Shown here: positions 43,621 to 53,730 of the stretch, one piece after another
How the letters are laid out: the number at the start of each line of letters is the position of its first letter
Position numbering within the stretch: the stretch's first letter is position 1
Assembly: GCF_000350225.1 (NCBI RefSeq)
Contig: NW_005178895.1
Coordinates: 141,472-205,471, forward strand
Length of the DNA stretch: 64,000 bases
Origin: Chondrus crispus
Lineage: Eukaryota > Rhodophyta > Florideophyceae > Gigartinales > Gigartinaceae
Direction of reading: 5' to 3'
Made by a program: the position numbers and the translations under genes
Notes under the pieces: generated by a model
The model's input: the letters and a program-made list of their open reading frames with translations, nothing else
What the model was told of the DNA's origin: nothing
The model's database searches: none

Positions 43621-44662
43621 CTATGGCATCGGAACTGTCAATGAAGGAGATATCGATGGTCTACTGTCGAGAAGATGGGGCATGCTCCACTGGACAACCG
43701 TGATCGTAGCTCCTCGTAAAACAAAATTTCTCTTCTTCCGCCTTTTCTCCATAACATCTGTTCTATGCCACATTTTGCCCTTTGATTCAGTTGCAAGATA
43801 CGAAGGCACAATCATCGCTGCATATTCCGCCATGTGCTGGGTAATGCGAAAGTTTTTGCCTTGCGGATTGAATCCAAGACAGCATGCCTCACGAACGCTG
43901 AACCTAACTACCCGTTAAATTTTGTACATCGCCATAGTCAGCATGTGATTTTCTTGACAGCGCTCCCCTTGTGATGCATGACGAATGAGAAAATCTTTCC
44001 ATCGCAACCCAACGTCGCCCTGCCAATCTTTGTAGTCAGATCCAGAAAGCTCTTTCCCAGATCCCCCGTTCACATCTCAAACGAGAGGCCTGCCACTCGA
44101 TTTCAACAGTGGCGACGACGAAGACACACTCAGTATCCGGAATCTGATTTCGGCCTACTTTGAGTGGTACATACTGTGGACGTAGCGAAACAGACAGAAA
44201 GAATCGCGCCTTCACTTTTTGATAGCTCATGCAGCTCATGCGTCGCACATCGCCCTGAAACTTGTCCTGTAGTGTACATGGATGGCCCTTAGCCTCATTT
44301 GTCGCTTCCGCAGCAAATGACAACCAAAACCACGCAAGTCAAAGGTGAGTTGTGCCGTAGCTGCACAAAATCACCTTTGGCCTTGTTAGATAGGTGCGCA
44401 ATCTTCTCCTGATGTTCCAAACCACCAGCCTACTTCCCTGCTACGAAAGTTCATACTTCTCTGAAGCCTCAAAGCCTGTCAACTCAACCAGGAAGCGGGC
44501 ACGATCAACTCCGGTCCCAAAGGCGCACGAAGGCCCCTCCCCAACGTGCGTCAACTCCTCACCATTCCCCATCGACGTTGTCCCGTCCGCGTTACTTGGT
44601 CTCTCTGGTGCCAGTGAAATTCCCAAATAGACCTTTTTCCAAAGCTCTGCTTTGCTATCCAA
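43621..44662 (-). pseudogene. decayed unidentified gene, minus strand
   Basis: One frame carries protein-like sequence at 44662-44441 (SCAFGTGVDRARFLVELTGF) and 44323-44036 (KVKARFFLSVSLRPQYVPLK, TECVFVVATVEIEW), interrupted by stops. The frame between them shifts (EKIAHLSNKAKGDFVQLRHN), and 43833-43621 (YAAMIVPSYLATESKGKMWH) may continue it. No family is recognised. Short introns instead of lesions cannot be excluded. Confidence 0.3.
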
Positions 44663-44910
44663 CCGGGAGGAGATACAGAATCTCTAGCCGTACTGGATCA
44701 GAGAAACCCAGAATTTTCTTTTATTGGTGCGGCAATACACAGAGTTTTGGAAGTGGTGGATGCATCCACCACCACCAGTCTGACCTCATTTGGGCAAGGG
44801 GAAGTAGTTTTTAAGTTTATTTAAAAAAGATGTTACCAAATTATACTTTCCTGGAAGGGTATAGTACTTTACATCTCCACTAAAGACTCAATTCTAATCG
44901 AGCATTTCTG

Positions 44911-45105
44911 TTACAGTATGAGTACCTGCCTAGCCGTCGCATTGACTTCCTCATTTTCCGCAGCCATAAATGCCAGCCTACACTTTCGCAGATGTCCAAT
45001 TGCATCATCGACCCTGCTTTTTTCCTCCATAGTCTCTAGTTGAGTTAGCAATTGCATAATATCTTTCCGCGGCGGCAGCGGCTCTCGGGCAGTACGTCCA
45101 TCCAA
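44911..45105 (-). CDS. short helical ORF, possibly a transposon accessory remnant
   Basis: 64 codons on the minus strand, almost wholly helix-forming (KDIMQLLTQLETMEEKSRVD, LAFMAAENEEVNATARQ). Such Leu/Glu-rich ends are common in the trihelix/Myb partner proteins of Harbinger elements. The N-terminal DNA-binding part is not seen. Confidence 0.25.
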   Translation of the reverse strand: MDGRTAREPLPPRKDIMQLLTQLETMEEKSRVDDAIGHLRKCRLAFMAAENEEVNATARQVLIL

Positions 45106-45850
45106 CTGCCCCTCTGGAGACCCTTCATTTTTGGCTCAAAATTCGTGCCTCCCCCAGAAGGGTGGCACTATATCGCGACCCCCTGTACAAAACACTGCCC
45201 TGGGCTCACATTACCTTCAGGATCTTGAGCACGATTCAATGCAAGCGCCCTTCCCCCTGCTCCTTCATGGCAGCTTGGCAATTTTCCTGAGTCACACCAT
45301 AGTAAGCCGTGGGAAACCAGTTTGCCTTGCGGACGACCCTGACTAAGTTCCTGAGAGGCTTTTCAGTTCCCTAGAGCATTCCGTGGGTGGAAAACACACA
45401 CTGGGGTTTAAATACACTCCTTTCAGCTAAGTTGTCGTGATTGGTAAAGAGAGCGATGTAAATATAGTGCCCACACGGACAATTGTCTGCCACAGTAGGA
45501 ATTGGGATGTTCAAAACAGTTGTTTCTTATTCACATGGAGAATGCAGGCTAGATATACTTCAGTGATTTCGACAGAGATGATACTCAAGGTTTTTGTATT
45601 GTGGAGAATCTTGAATGAAAAACTCTCTGAAAACGTACATCGCAACGCGTGCGCTTTAGCACCCGACACAACCTTCTGCTCCTTGTTGTTTGAAGCGTAA
45701 TTGACATAAATGGCTTCTCTATGTATCATAGTATGATTACGGGCTCTCCTGTCAGGTTATGAAGAGAAGAGCAACAGCGCCTTTCAGACGTCACGCTTCT
45801 GATCTCATGTGTCTGCCGTTTGATAGAGTTCAGGACGAAGGAACGACTGC

Positions 45851-47272
45851 TCAATAGAATGAGTCGTAGTTACGTTGTTCTGTTCTTTGAAGGACCGAGT
45901 CACAGCACCGAGCACCCACTGCATCTTTGAATACAAATTCTAGTCCCATGCTTGTATCATTGTGAGTGACAAGGGCACCTAAGAATCTCGCCATTGTGAC
46001 GCCGATGAGGACAATAAGTAATGCTCCGATCCCTGCGGAACCCGTTGATCGGCGACAACACTGCATGCCCGTTGCTGATTCAAGTGGAGGGATATTCTGC
46101 CGACCCTCAAAACTAGCAGGGGATTCATCTATGACTTGAAAGGAGTCTGCGATAATCACAGTGAGTTTCTTTATCACTGCAGTTACAAATTTCTTCCCAT
46201 CTTCCGTCGTAAATCTGGGATAGGATACCGTCATGACAATTTGCCACTCAAATAGCCGCGAATCCTCGTTGCCGTTTTCAAAGTCAACTTCTATGGCATC
46301 TCCAGCCTCTTGACCAGCCAGCGACAACAATTTCTCGCCTTGCTCCCGTGTCAATGACTGCTGTAAACGAAACGATTTTTCAGCGAACTCCAGTTTGACG
46401 AAATGCTCCAAGTAAATTACCTCGCCATTAGCACTCACATTCATTGTGAGAATCTGGTCAAGCCCCTTTTGAAAAACGATCCTTGTTTTTTCGTATTTCG
46501 TATAATCGATACCAATTGAGGTGAAAGAGCAACTGACGAAATTTGCAAGCGCAGCATCCCTGGGTCCGTACTTCATTTCAAGCAAAGCGCACCCGGGTGA
46601 AAACGGAGAAGAGTTGACAACAGACAGATCTTCATTGATTCCCCCTGCAATGCCACCGAATTTTGCATCGTCGAAAGACGTAGAGACGTCTGCTTCAATG
46701 ATTAAGACATTCGAAATAAAAGATGAAAGAAAAGCAATAACTAAAATGAGGTGATACTTGCATATCGACCGACGTGAAAGCCTCAACTTCCGAGTTGCCT
46801 TCCCGCATTGAGATCCATCTGGATGAAAACGCCATCGAGAAAAGGCAGTGTTTGGAAAGACAGCGGCCATGTACGAAGAGAACGACATTTCTTGTGCAAT
46901 AAGAACAACTCCCAATTCAGAGACGAAGGCTCGTCCTTTCGATTTCAATCCAAATAAAAGGTCGAAGCAGAGGTAATACATCTGACCAGCGAAGAGCGTT
47001 GTGATCACTGCGATTAAAAACTCTTTCAGGACATCGCTGCGTGGTTCCCAATTCCAAAACGACGGTTCTACGCAGCAGTGAGTGATGGTGTTGTTTTGAA
47101 TCATAGTGGGAACTATTCGTGCCTGGTGACTTTCAGGATCAAGGCTCCTGGCCTTGCTTGTGTTGTGAAACGAAGGGGATGCTTTCTCATGTCTTTGCGA
47201 TAAGTTTACCTCTATATGTGTAAAAGAGGATTTTTCTCCTGGCTTGCGATAGTTCCAACATTGATACCCCAC
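45851..47272 (-). CDS. uncharacterised membrane protein, paralogue of the 49478 gene
   Basis: 473 codons from the first ATG. The second ATG (codon 57, at 47104) is more likely, because the sequence after it lines up with the start of the 49478 protein (FWNWEP versus LLSWEY). Three hydrophobic spans: about 83-105 (FLIAVITTLFAGQMYYLCF), 172-192 and 414-435. Between the second and third is a long, probably extracytoplasmic domain of about 220 residues rich in charged and beta-like segments. The C-terminus after the last span reads NDTSMGLEFVFKDAVGARCC, shared with the paralogue. The family is not recognised and no receptor, channel or enzyme motif is visible. The gene is transcribed away from its paralogue across a 2.2-kb spacer. 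Confidence 0.7.
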   Translation of the reverse strand: MGYQCWNYRKPGEKSSFTHIEVNLSQRHEKASPSFHNTSKARSLDPESHQARIVPTMIQNNTITHCCVEPSFWNWEPRSDVLKEFLIAVITTLFAGQMYYLCFDLLFGLKSKGRAFVSELGVVLIAQEMSFSSYMAAVFPNTAFSRWRFHPDGSQCGKATRKLRLSRRSICKYHLILVIAFLSSFISNVLIIEADVSTSFDDAKFGGIAGGINEDLSVVNSSPFSPGCALLEMKYGPRDAALANFVSCSFTSIGIDYTKYEKTRIVFQKGLDQILTMNVSANGEVIYLEHFVKLEFAEKSFRLQQSLTREQGEKLLSLAGQEAGDAIEVDFENGNEDSRLFEWQIVMTVSYPRFTTEDGKKFVTAVIKKLTVIIADSFQVIDESPASFEGRQNIPPLESATGMQCCRRSTGSAGIGALLIVLIGVTMARFLGALVTHNDTSMGLEFVFKDAVGARCCDSVLQRTEQRNYDSFY

Positions 47273-48148
47273 GCAAGAGTCTTCAGCACTGTATCGCAGT
47301 GCCGTGATGTGTCGCCTGGTGACTCATGTTGTGCTATGTATCTGCTCTGGTGAAGCATTCAGTAGGGGGAAGCGACATTTTTATGGAGTGATTACGGCGG
47401 CTATCCCGAGATTCCTCAAACAAGAACACCAATCAGCCAGCGTTGCCGAACGCGGCGACATATATATATAATACTGTAACGGTCCCGGTACTGTATATTC
47501 ACACAGCATCCGGGGAGGTTGAATACAGCAAGAGCGATGTCACACTTATGCTCTTGCTGAAGGTTCGCATGCGCCGTCACTCCGATATTTTTTTTTACAA
47601 TACAGTACTATACCTTCATTTTGCCCCTTCGTGGGGGCTACAATACTGTATACTTGCGGAATCAATGCGAAGCTAATTGAGACCCACAAAATCGGGTCGA
47701 TAAGACCAGGGCTTCTATGCCGAAGATGTGTTGAGCGTTACAGTATTTCCAAAGAATGAGCACTATGCACAGGATAATAGAAGCTGCTTGTGGAACCGCC
47801 GAGAAGCATCGTTACATTCACATGTAATTTTAATCACAGTACTTGTGTCAACCCGTCGGGTTGACCAAGCGTTATCATAACATACAAATCAGCGAATTAT
47901 ATTTTTTTAACTTTGATGTCCACGATTTCAATTTTTTTGGAGTTGAACTAGACTTAAATATTTTATGAAGTTCGAACCGAATACAAAGCAGGCCACGCAA
48001 CGTCTTCATGCAATTTTTATACTTAGAGAAAAAGGCTTATTGTAAGTTACTTCTTTTTCTTTTGAACACCTTCATGGGCATCAACGAGTTAGTTTTCGCT
48101 AGAATCGACAACAAATGCTTTACCTGTCGTGTTGGACTTGTTGCAAAA

Positions 48149-48173
48149 AAATCAAATCAAATCAAATCAAATC
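48149..48173. repeat. AAATC microsatellite, five units
   Basis: Perfect (AAATC)5. Confidence 0.95.
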
Positions 48174-48239
48174 GCACGTTGCGTTGTCCGGAAAAAAATG
48201 AAAGAACTTTTGTCCTCTCATGAGGATTATCGGTCCGAT

Positions 48240-48400
48240 CGACAATACTGTATAGACGACAAGTGATCTCATATGAGACTACTTTTCAACTTATTTCTTC
48301 TCGACTTGTGTTTGCCTAACAAGGAGGAAAAAGATACTCTCGCCACCGCAGTTGATTTCTGCGTTGTGGAAGGATGGAGTTTGGTGACATCGGCGCGTCA
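48240..48400 (+). repeat. dispersed direct repeat, copy 1
   Basis: About 160 bp, from GTATAGACGACAAGTGA to GGAGTTTGGTGA, similar to 48661-48825. Both contain a coding-like stretch (EKDTLATAVDFCVVEGWSLV here) whose differences are mostly silent or conservative. Confidence 0.75.
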
Positions 48401-48660
48401 GAAGCGGATATTTCATTTAGCGCTCTCATTGTCTGCATTTACAAGCAAAGTTATTCCGAGAAAGTGACAGCCAAGGTGAAGAGCACTCACTTCAGAAGGA
48501 AGAGATACACTACAGCACCGTTGTACTACAGTATGTACCCTTCGAAGGATACTTGTTTGTGTGGATATAATCGTAAGATTCCAAAAAAAGGAACACACGA
48601 ATATTTTCCCGAATGCTCTCGAGTTGTCGTGAAAGCCGAAACGTCTCTTACAGCTGATGC

Positions 48661-48825
48661 CTAGTGTATAGACGACGAATGACCTCATATGAGGCCATTT
48701 GACCTCATGTGAGGTCACTTCTCAACTTATTTTTTCTCGACTTGTGCTAGCTCAACAAGATGGAAAAAGATATTCTCGCCACTGTAGTTGACTTCTGCGT
48801 TGCGGAAGGGTGGAGTTTGGTGAGA
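48661..48825 (+). repeat. dispersed direct repeat, copy 2, with palindromes
   Basis: Second copy (MEKDILATVVDFCVAEGWSL). At its left it has an extra palindromic stretch: CCTCATATGAGG and then TGACCTCA-TG-TGAGGTCA at about 48700-48717. The peptide faintly resembles the start of hAT transposases, so the pair may be remnants of one. Confidence 0.75.
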
Positions 48826-49105
48826 TCTGCACATCTGCACGTCTTTTCCAGCCATTTTTTAGAATGCCCAAAAAAGGAGCCGATTTGACCAACCTCAAAA
48901 CGTTTTATGTTGATATCTTCGAAACTAAAACGCCTGTTAAAAAAGTCAGCTGATTATTGAAACTTCATTAGATTATTAGTCTCTCTGTGCATTGACAACC
49001 GCCATCCCAATGTTTTGCAAGATGTTATTGCCGAGGGCGTATACGGTAAAGAAATGGTGTCCAAACTGACTTTTTGAGTGTCATCCTCGAACACGAGTGT
49101 AGATA

Positions 49106-49140
49106 CTGAGAGGTAGAAGGTAGTGACTTCTACCTCTCAG
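49106..49140. repeat. perfect 14-bp hairpin
   Basis: CTGAGAGGTAGAAG (49106-49119) and CTTCTACCTCTCAG (49127-49140) are exact complements around a 7-base loop. It lies about 340 bases upstream of the 49478 gene. Confidence 0.9.
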
Positions 49141-49477
49141 GTAGTGACAACAATGGTCACGATTGTCCAGAGGAGCCCTTCATTACAACATGCACCGAAA
49201 CAATCGGCATAATACTGTATAACATTATAAGGCCTCACAGACGAATCCATCTGTTCGTGAATACAGGCCGAGTTGTTGGCGCGGGAGCCTGATACAGAAT
49301 TCCATGCCGAGTGGGATGTCACGGACTGCAAAAGTGCGTTCAAACAATCTCCTCTCCCATGTATTTCAAGACGATTGCAACAGGTGTTGAGCGCGCCGCG
49401 CCTGAAGGGATCGGAAAAGCCAGAAGCCTACCTGTCGTTATTGAAAATTGGCTTTGATCCTTCAGCTCTCCTAAACC

Positions 49478-50863
49478 ATGACAACGAAGGTTTTCTCGTA
49501 CAGTGGGGATGAGAACTGGCTACTGAGTTGGGAATACGCACATCCCCAACTCTCTGTGCAAGTAGGGGCACTCATTGCGACGCTCTTTGCCTTTCAGTTG
49601 TCAGCATTGATCTTCGACATTGTTCTGGGGATCAAGGCAAGGAACTTATCATCCGCAAGTGACCTTCACGTGATACTTCTAGCACGGAGTCTCTCTCCTC
49701 TTGCTGTACTTAGCAACCTGCTTCGCCTAGATTTTATCTCCAGATTGTACTACGGAAGAGACATACCAGTGAGCTCGGAAATCGCAAGAGACAATGAAAG
49801 AATCAAATTCATTACCGCAGTGAAGTTCTTGGTGCTTGTTAGCTTATTTCCACTCTGCAATATTGCTGCCATAGTGCTAAGCCTTCGCAAGGAAACTACT
49901 CTGAGTTTTGGAGATGTTCAGTTTAAGAACGTCGCCCTCGGAGTAGCAAGGGATCCAGGCAATCTGATATTCACAGCAAAGACTGCCAAGTCTGTAAAGC
50001 TTTTAAGCGCCCTGAAACCGGGAGATTCATCGCTTACTCAGTTCGCTTTGGCCTCACGCTGGCAATATACTGAAAACGGCCCTGAAGAGAAGAAAGCAAA
50101 ACTCGCGATCCAAGTGCGTTATCCTCTGCAAGTCAATATCTTGGCACGAGTGAACGGAATTATGTTGTCATCCTCGATAGCCCTAACCATGTATACGGGC
50201 AAGCAACTGTACGCAATTCTGGTTAAGTATTCTGTGGAAGATCTTCAATTTGTGCTTGATTCTGCCATGGCCTTTATGGCGAAGGAATGTGGCCATCTTC
50301 AACCTCACCACAATGAGGCGACGTCTGAGAAGCAAATTTTGACCTCTGGAAATGCAGTAGAGACCGATCCAATCGATTGCTCCAATGCCACATTCCCAAA
50401 GGGCATATTGGCAGAGACCGTGCTGCTTGTACATAAGCATGTCGGGATCATTTCAGCAAAAGAAACACTACTGACAGTCTTCGATGAGAACGACCTGGCA
50501 AATGAAGGTCCCGTGATGTCACTGAAAGACATGGACTACTTAAAGAGGACTCGAAAAAATATCAACCTGAATGGCCTGCTTGCGGCGTACGGAGTTGTAC
50601 TTCTCCTTCGCCTTATTTGTTCGTTTTTCCTTAATAACGATACTGATGTCGGGCTGGAGAAGATCGTCAAGGATCGAATGGGTTACGTGTGTTGTGAAAC
50701 GGTGCTTGGCGGAATGACAGGTGTCTTGGAATATCGATTAAAGCACCAGAAGGGAGTGGCATGTAACTATGGATTAGCTAGATTTGATATGAGTCCGGTG
50801 GACGTTTTCAATGGTGGCATAATTGGGTGGAAGCCCGAAGACTTTTGCAAAGAACCTCAATAA
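49478..50863 (+). CDS. uncharacterised membrane protein, paralogue of the 45851 gene
   Basis: 461 intact codons. Hydrophobic spans at about 28-50 (VGALIATLFAFQLSALIFDI), 111-134 (FITAVKFLVLVSLFPLCNIA) and 365-385 (LLAAYGVVLLLRLICSFFL), with a 230-residue domain between spans two and three. Shared signatures with the 45851 protein are LFA.Q...L.FD...G+K, S.L.V.L.A, and after the last span NDTDVGLEKIVKDRMGYVCC. An additional about 55-residue tail (VACNYGLARFDMSPVDVFN) is absent from the paralogue. Overall identity is low, so the duplication is old although the genes are still neighbours. Function unknown. The start at 49478 is supported by the alignment of the Trp-rich N-terminus. Confidence 0.75.
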   Translation: MTTKVFSYSGDENWLLSWEYAHPQLSVQVGALIATLFAFQLSALIFDIVLGIKARNLSSASDLHVILLARSLSPLAVLSNLLRLDFISRLYYGRDIPVSSEIARDNERIKFITAVKFLVLVSLFPLCNIAAIVLSLRKETTLSFGDVQFKNVALGVARDPGNLIFTAKTAKSVKLLSALKPGDSSLTQFALASRWQYTENGPEEKKAKLAIQVRYPLQVNILARVNGIMLSSSIALTMYTGKQLYAILVKYSVEDLQFVLDSAMAFMAKECGHLQPHHNEATSEKQILTSGNAVETDPIDCSNATFPKGILAETVLLVHKHVGIISAKETLLTVFDENDLANEGPVMSLKDMDYLKRTRKNINLNGLLAAYGVVLLLRLICSFFLNNDTDVGLEKIVKDRMGYVCCETVLGGMTGVLEYRLKHQKGVACNYGLARFDMSPVDVFNGGIIGWKPEDFCKEPQ

Positions 50864-51249
50864 GACGTGTGGCTCGGGCAGGCTACGAGATCTCCATATT
50901 GATCGAAGTATGTACAGTGGTGGCAATAAATATAGCACGTTGGATAGAATGCATCTTAGAGCACCCTACCCTTGAAGGGTAGTGGTTGAGTAATAAGTAC
51001 GTTTCTGATTTTTGGAGTTCGACTTATTCACGAGCAACTCAGTGCAGTGGGTATCTCTAACCCTGTGCTCCTTTTTTGTGACGGCTATTTTTTGCCCCAG
51101 TCGGGTTATTTTCCTCCTGCTTCGGTCTTGTTGAGCGCTACGTCCCGAGGGTAGGTTCGTTGAACGCAGAATTGTGTTGTCGTTAAGAAGATATACGTTT
51201 TGTCTCCAGGAGACCCGTACTTTTCGAGTAGTGTCCTCCCGAAAAGTGT
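50864..51249. other. no gene recognised
   Basis: Intergenic sequence after the membrane-protein gene. A 110-codon minus frame here has no protein-like composition. Confidence 0.4.
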
Positions 51250-52135
51250 GGGGTGGTCCTATTTTGTGATCGGGGCATAAACTGCACAAAATGCACACAA
51301 ACGTCTCAAAGTTCTCACAAGTTTTGTGAATCTCGCTTTGTTTTTGTGAACCTCACTTTATTTGTGTGACGTCAACATCTCGAAGTGCTCTCTTGTTGAC
51401 TGTTTTGTGATTCACACACAAGTTTTTTTGTGACTCTCACACCATTGTCTCACAATCATCTCCAACATCAACAAACCATCACAAACCCATCTAAAAATCA
51501 TAGCTGATGGCCTTGTTCTACAGATATTTTACGGCCTTCACTCTGGGGCTTGTGAGGCCTGCCTTATTCGTCGAGGAGTGCGTCGCTCAGAGTCAAACTC
51601 CCGGTTGGAACCTTTCAGCAATCAGCTTACCCGCAATGTCCTCTGAACAATGGTGCGTCTTGTGGCAGTTGCGAGCACGAAGGAAAGGGGAAGTGTCTCT
51701 GGAAACTAGCCGTAGAGGGCTGGAAAGGGAGGTTTTTTGTGTGACGTTGTTCAGTTTGCTTGCCTTTTGAGATGGAGGGCCTTTTATATGTGATCTTTGT
51801 GATGCCCTCACAAAACTCACACAAATCCATCACAAAATGCACACTGTCAGAGTGAGAGTTGTGATTTTAAGGTTGACGTTTGAGAGTTTTGAGATGCGTC
51901 TCACAAAACCATCACAAAAGATTCACGAAAATGTGTGATGTTTGAGACGATTTTTGTGATGATCACAAAACGTTCTCAAAAAGTGCTACAATTCAACAAA
52001 TATTCACAAACCATGTGTGACGAATGAGAAGATGGAGTGAGACGAATGAGATGACGGCGGCGAAAAGAGCAAAACTCTCACAAATCGTCACACAATTCGT
52101 CTCACTTTTTGTGACGCCCTAAATCGTCACAAACC
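51250..52135. repeat. array of TCACAAA / TTTGTGA motifs in both orientations
   Basis: At least 17 copies of TCACAAA, TTTGTGA or one-base variants (TCACACAAA, TTTGTGTGA) occur in two clusters, 51258-51490 and 51780-52135. About 290 bases of ordinary sequence lie between (a short frame at 51507-51770). Copies are irregularly spaced and not tandem. This layout resembles subterminal transposase-binding motifs of a DNA transposon, with the middle as its core. No clear terminal inverted repeat was found. Confidence 0.7.
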
Positions 52136-52435
52136 GGAGCACAGGGCTAAAAAGTTGCCATTTCGAGTAAATTTATTTCCATGGCCCCCAATTGGGCCCC
52201 CCTTTTCAGGTGAATGCCTGGAAATGCATCAAAATAGCTTCGGAAGCTATACAAATATATATATGTCTCATGATAGAGCTGAATGAGAGAGTTCAAACAA
52301 GCCTACGGGTATCTACATTGGCCCTGGTTAGAGAACTTTTTGCGAACGTACCATCGGGGTGTTGGGGCCTGGTTGGCCTAGAGGCCGGTTCGGGATAGCT
52401 CCTCAACTTCGTCCCGCGATTTTATGCAAATTGTT

Positions 52436-52831
52436 TTACCTATTAAAAAAGGCCGCTAGCGCGATCGCCACGCTGTGTGCTGCCTCAGCTTCGACGCCTC
52501 TGGACGCAGGCGGAAAGCCAGCAGACGCTGCTTGTCCGCCCGCTTTCGCTGAATGAATTCGCGCGGCCTTCGCCGCAGATAGCGCCATGCGTTTCGCTGT
52601 TTGCATGACGTCTTGCTCCTCGCGCTTGTGCTTCCTTTCCGCAGCCTTTTTCTTCCGTTCTACACTCCTCGCCCGCTTCTCAACCTCATCCCGTGCCTTG
52701 CGTTTCTTCCGCTCCTTATTCTTCTCGTCCTTATTCTTCTCGTCCTTTCTTCTCTGCGCATCCGGTTGACGATCAATTTTCGATCGCAACAGGTCAAATG
52801 TCTCGCCGTACGTCACTGCACCATAACCCAC
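52436..52831 (-). CDS. very basic coiled-coil ORF, unknown
   Basis: 131 codons on the minus strand. After a short folded start (GYGAVTYGETFDLLRSKI) it is dominated by Lys/Arg/Glu (RRKDEKNKDEKNKERKKRKA) and an Ala-rich helix (ALSAAKAARIHSAKAG). The frame is open upstream of the ATG (FKSPTV), so this may be the C-terminus of a longer gene. Nuclear location is likely. It could be a mobile-element accessory protein. Confidence 0.4.
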   Translation of the reverse strand: MGYGAVTYGETFDLLRSKIDRQPDAQRRKDEKNKDEKNKERKKRKARDEVEKRARSVERKKKAAERKHKREEQDVMQTAKRMALSAAKAARIHSAKAGGQAASAGFPPASRGVEAEAAHSVAIALAAFFNR

Positions 52832-52904
52832 CGTGGGGGATTTAAACTCGATTAGTTTAGGATTGGATTAGCTACATTAGAGCCCGACGCTCTACATTGC
52901 TACA

Positions 52905-53015
52905 ACGCGTGTCCACGTGTACCTCACGTGTACGCAACGCACACGTGCACAAGTGTACCACACGTGTATGAAGCGCGCGCACGCATGGGTACTGTACGTG
53001 TACTACACGTGTTCT
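52905..53015. promoter_or_regulatory. cluster of CACGTGTAC (G-box-like) motifs
   Basis: CCACGTGTACC, TCACGTGTACG, ACACGTGCAC, CACACGTGTA, TACGTGTACTAC and ACACGTGTTC occur within 110 bases. CACGTG is the core bound by bZIP and bHLH factors. Similar clusters lie at about 3046, 13125 and 15150, all beside retroelements. Confidence 0.5.
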
Positions 53016-53104
53016 GTCAGCCCGGACGGCTGATGGCGTTACAGTGTAAGCCGACCCGCGCTACAGTAGTACATTACAGCGATCACCGCAATTAGATTAG
53101 CCCT

Positions 53105-53330
53105 AGGCTCCCAGAGTGATGATGTTTTTTATCACTCAGAAATAGTGATACATGGTGACCAGCATGTAGAAAAGTGATGTTTTTGGGTGATTTCATCACT
53201 TGAATTTGTGTGAGTGATCACTTCAGTGTGGTGAACAATCACCACAGTGTATTGAACATTCACAACAGCGATCTAATCATCACTACCGTGCACGCAAAAC
53301 GAGTGATGTCCCTCAGAACCACTGCAAAAT
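53105..53330. repeat. array of GTGAT / ATCAC motifs
   Basis: About a dozen AGTGATG, GTGATTT, ATCACTT, ATCACCA and related words occur in both orientations in about 220 bases, ending about 400 bases before the HARBI1-like pseudogene. The word differs from that of the 51.2-kb array. It may be the subterminal repeat zone of this or another element. Confidence 0.6.
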
Positions 53331-53730
53331 ATAACATTTCTCTTTCCGATCATTACTGAAGTACTCTAAGACCTGGGTGACATCACGTTCTCCCCTCTTG
53401 CAGCTCTCAAAGCTCTGCAGCTCCCCCAAGAATCTTTGTCGCATTTTGGCGCTCTTCAATCGCCGGATACATTCATTCACAAAACTTTCGTTGTCTCTGT
53501 CCTATTCTGTCGTCCCCAACACTTTTATACCACCAAAATACGTCAAACAGCGCTTATAGCACTAATCAGCAGTCAAAAACTGTGTTTTAAGGATCGTTCT
53601 AAACAGCGGATTAGTTCGTTACGTTTTGCACGAGATTATCATACATTTGTGCAATTTGCATTTTTGTTCTAAACCATGTCCAGATTTCGCACGCAATTTA
53701 CGCCACCAAGTTGCGGTTATCTAGTGGTAC

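Larger units (their letters stand above)
47273..49477. other. spacer between the two membrane-protein genes; repeats only
   Basis: AT-rich, with several AATACTGTA motifs (47470, 47580, 47650, 48245, 49210), a (TA) run at about 47460, an AAATC microsatellite, a repeated 160-bp block and a long hairpin, each listed separately. A frame at 48374-48664 (THEYFPECSRVVVKAETSLT) is only a weak coding candidate. Confidence 0.5.

Noticed and set aside
51250-53330. CRISPR-like array
   Set aside because: The repeated words are 5-8 bases, in both orientations and irregularly spaced. There are no long identical repeats with uniform spacers, and the DNA is eukaryotic.
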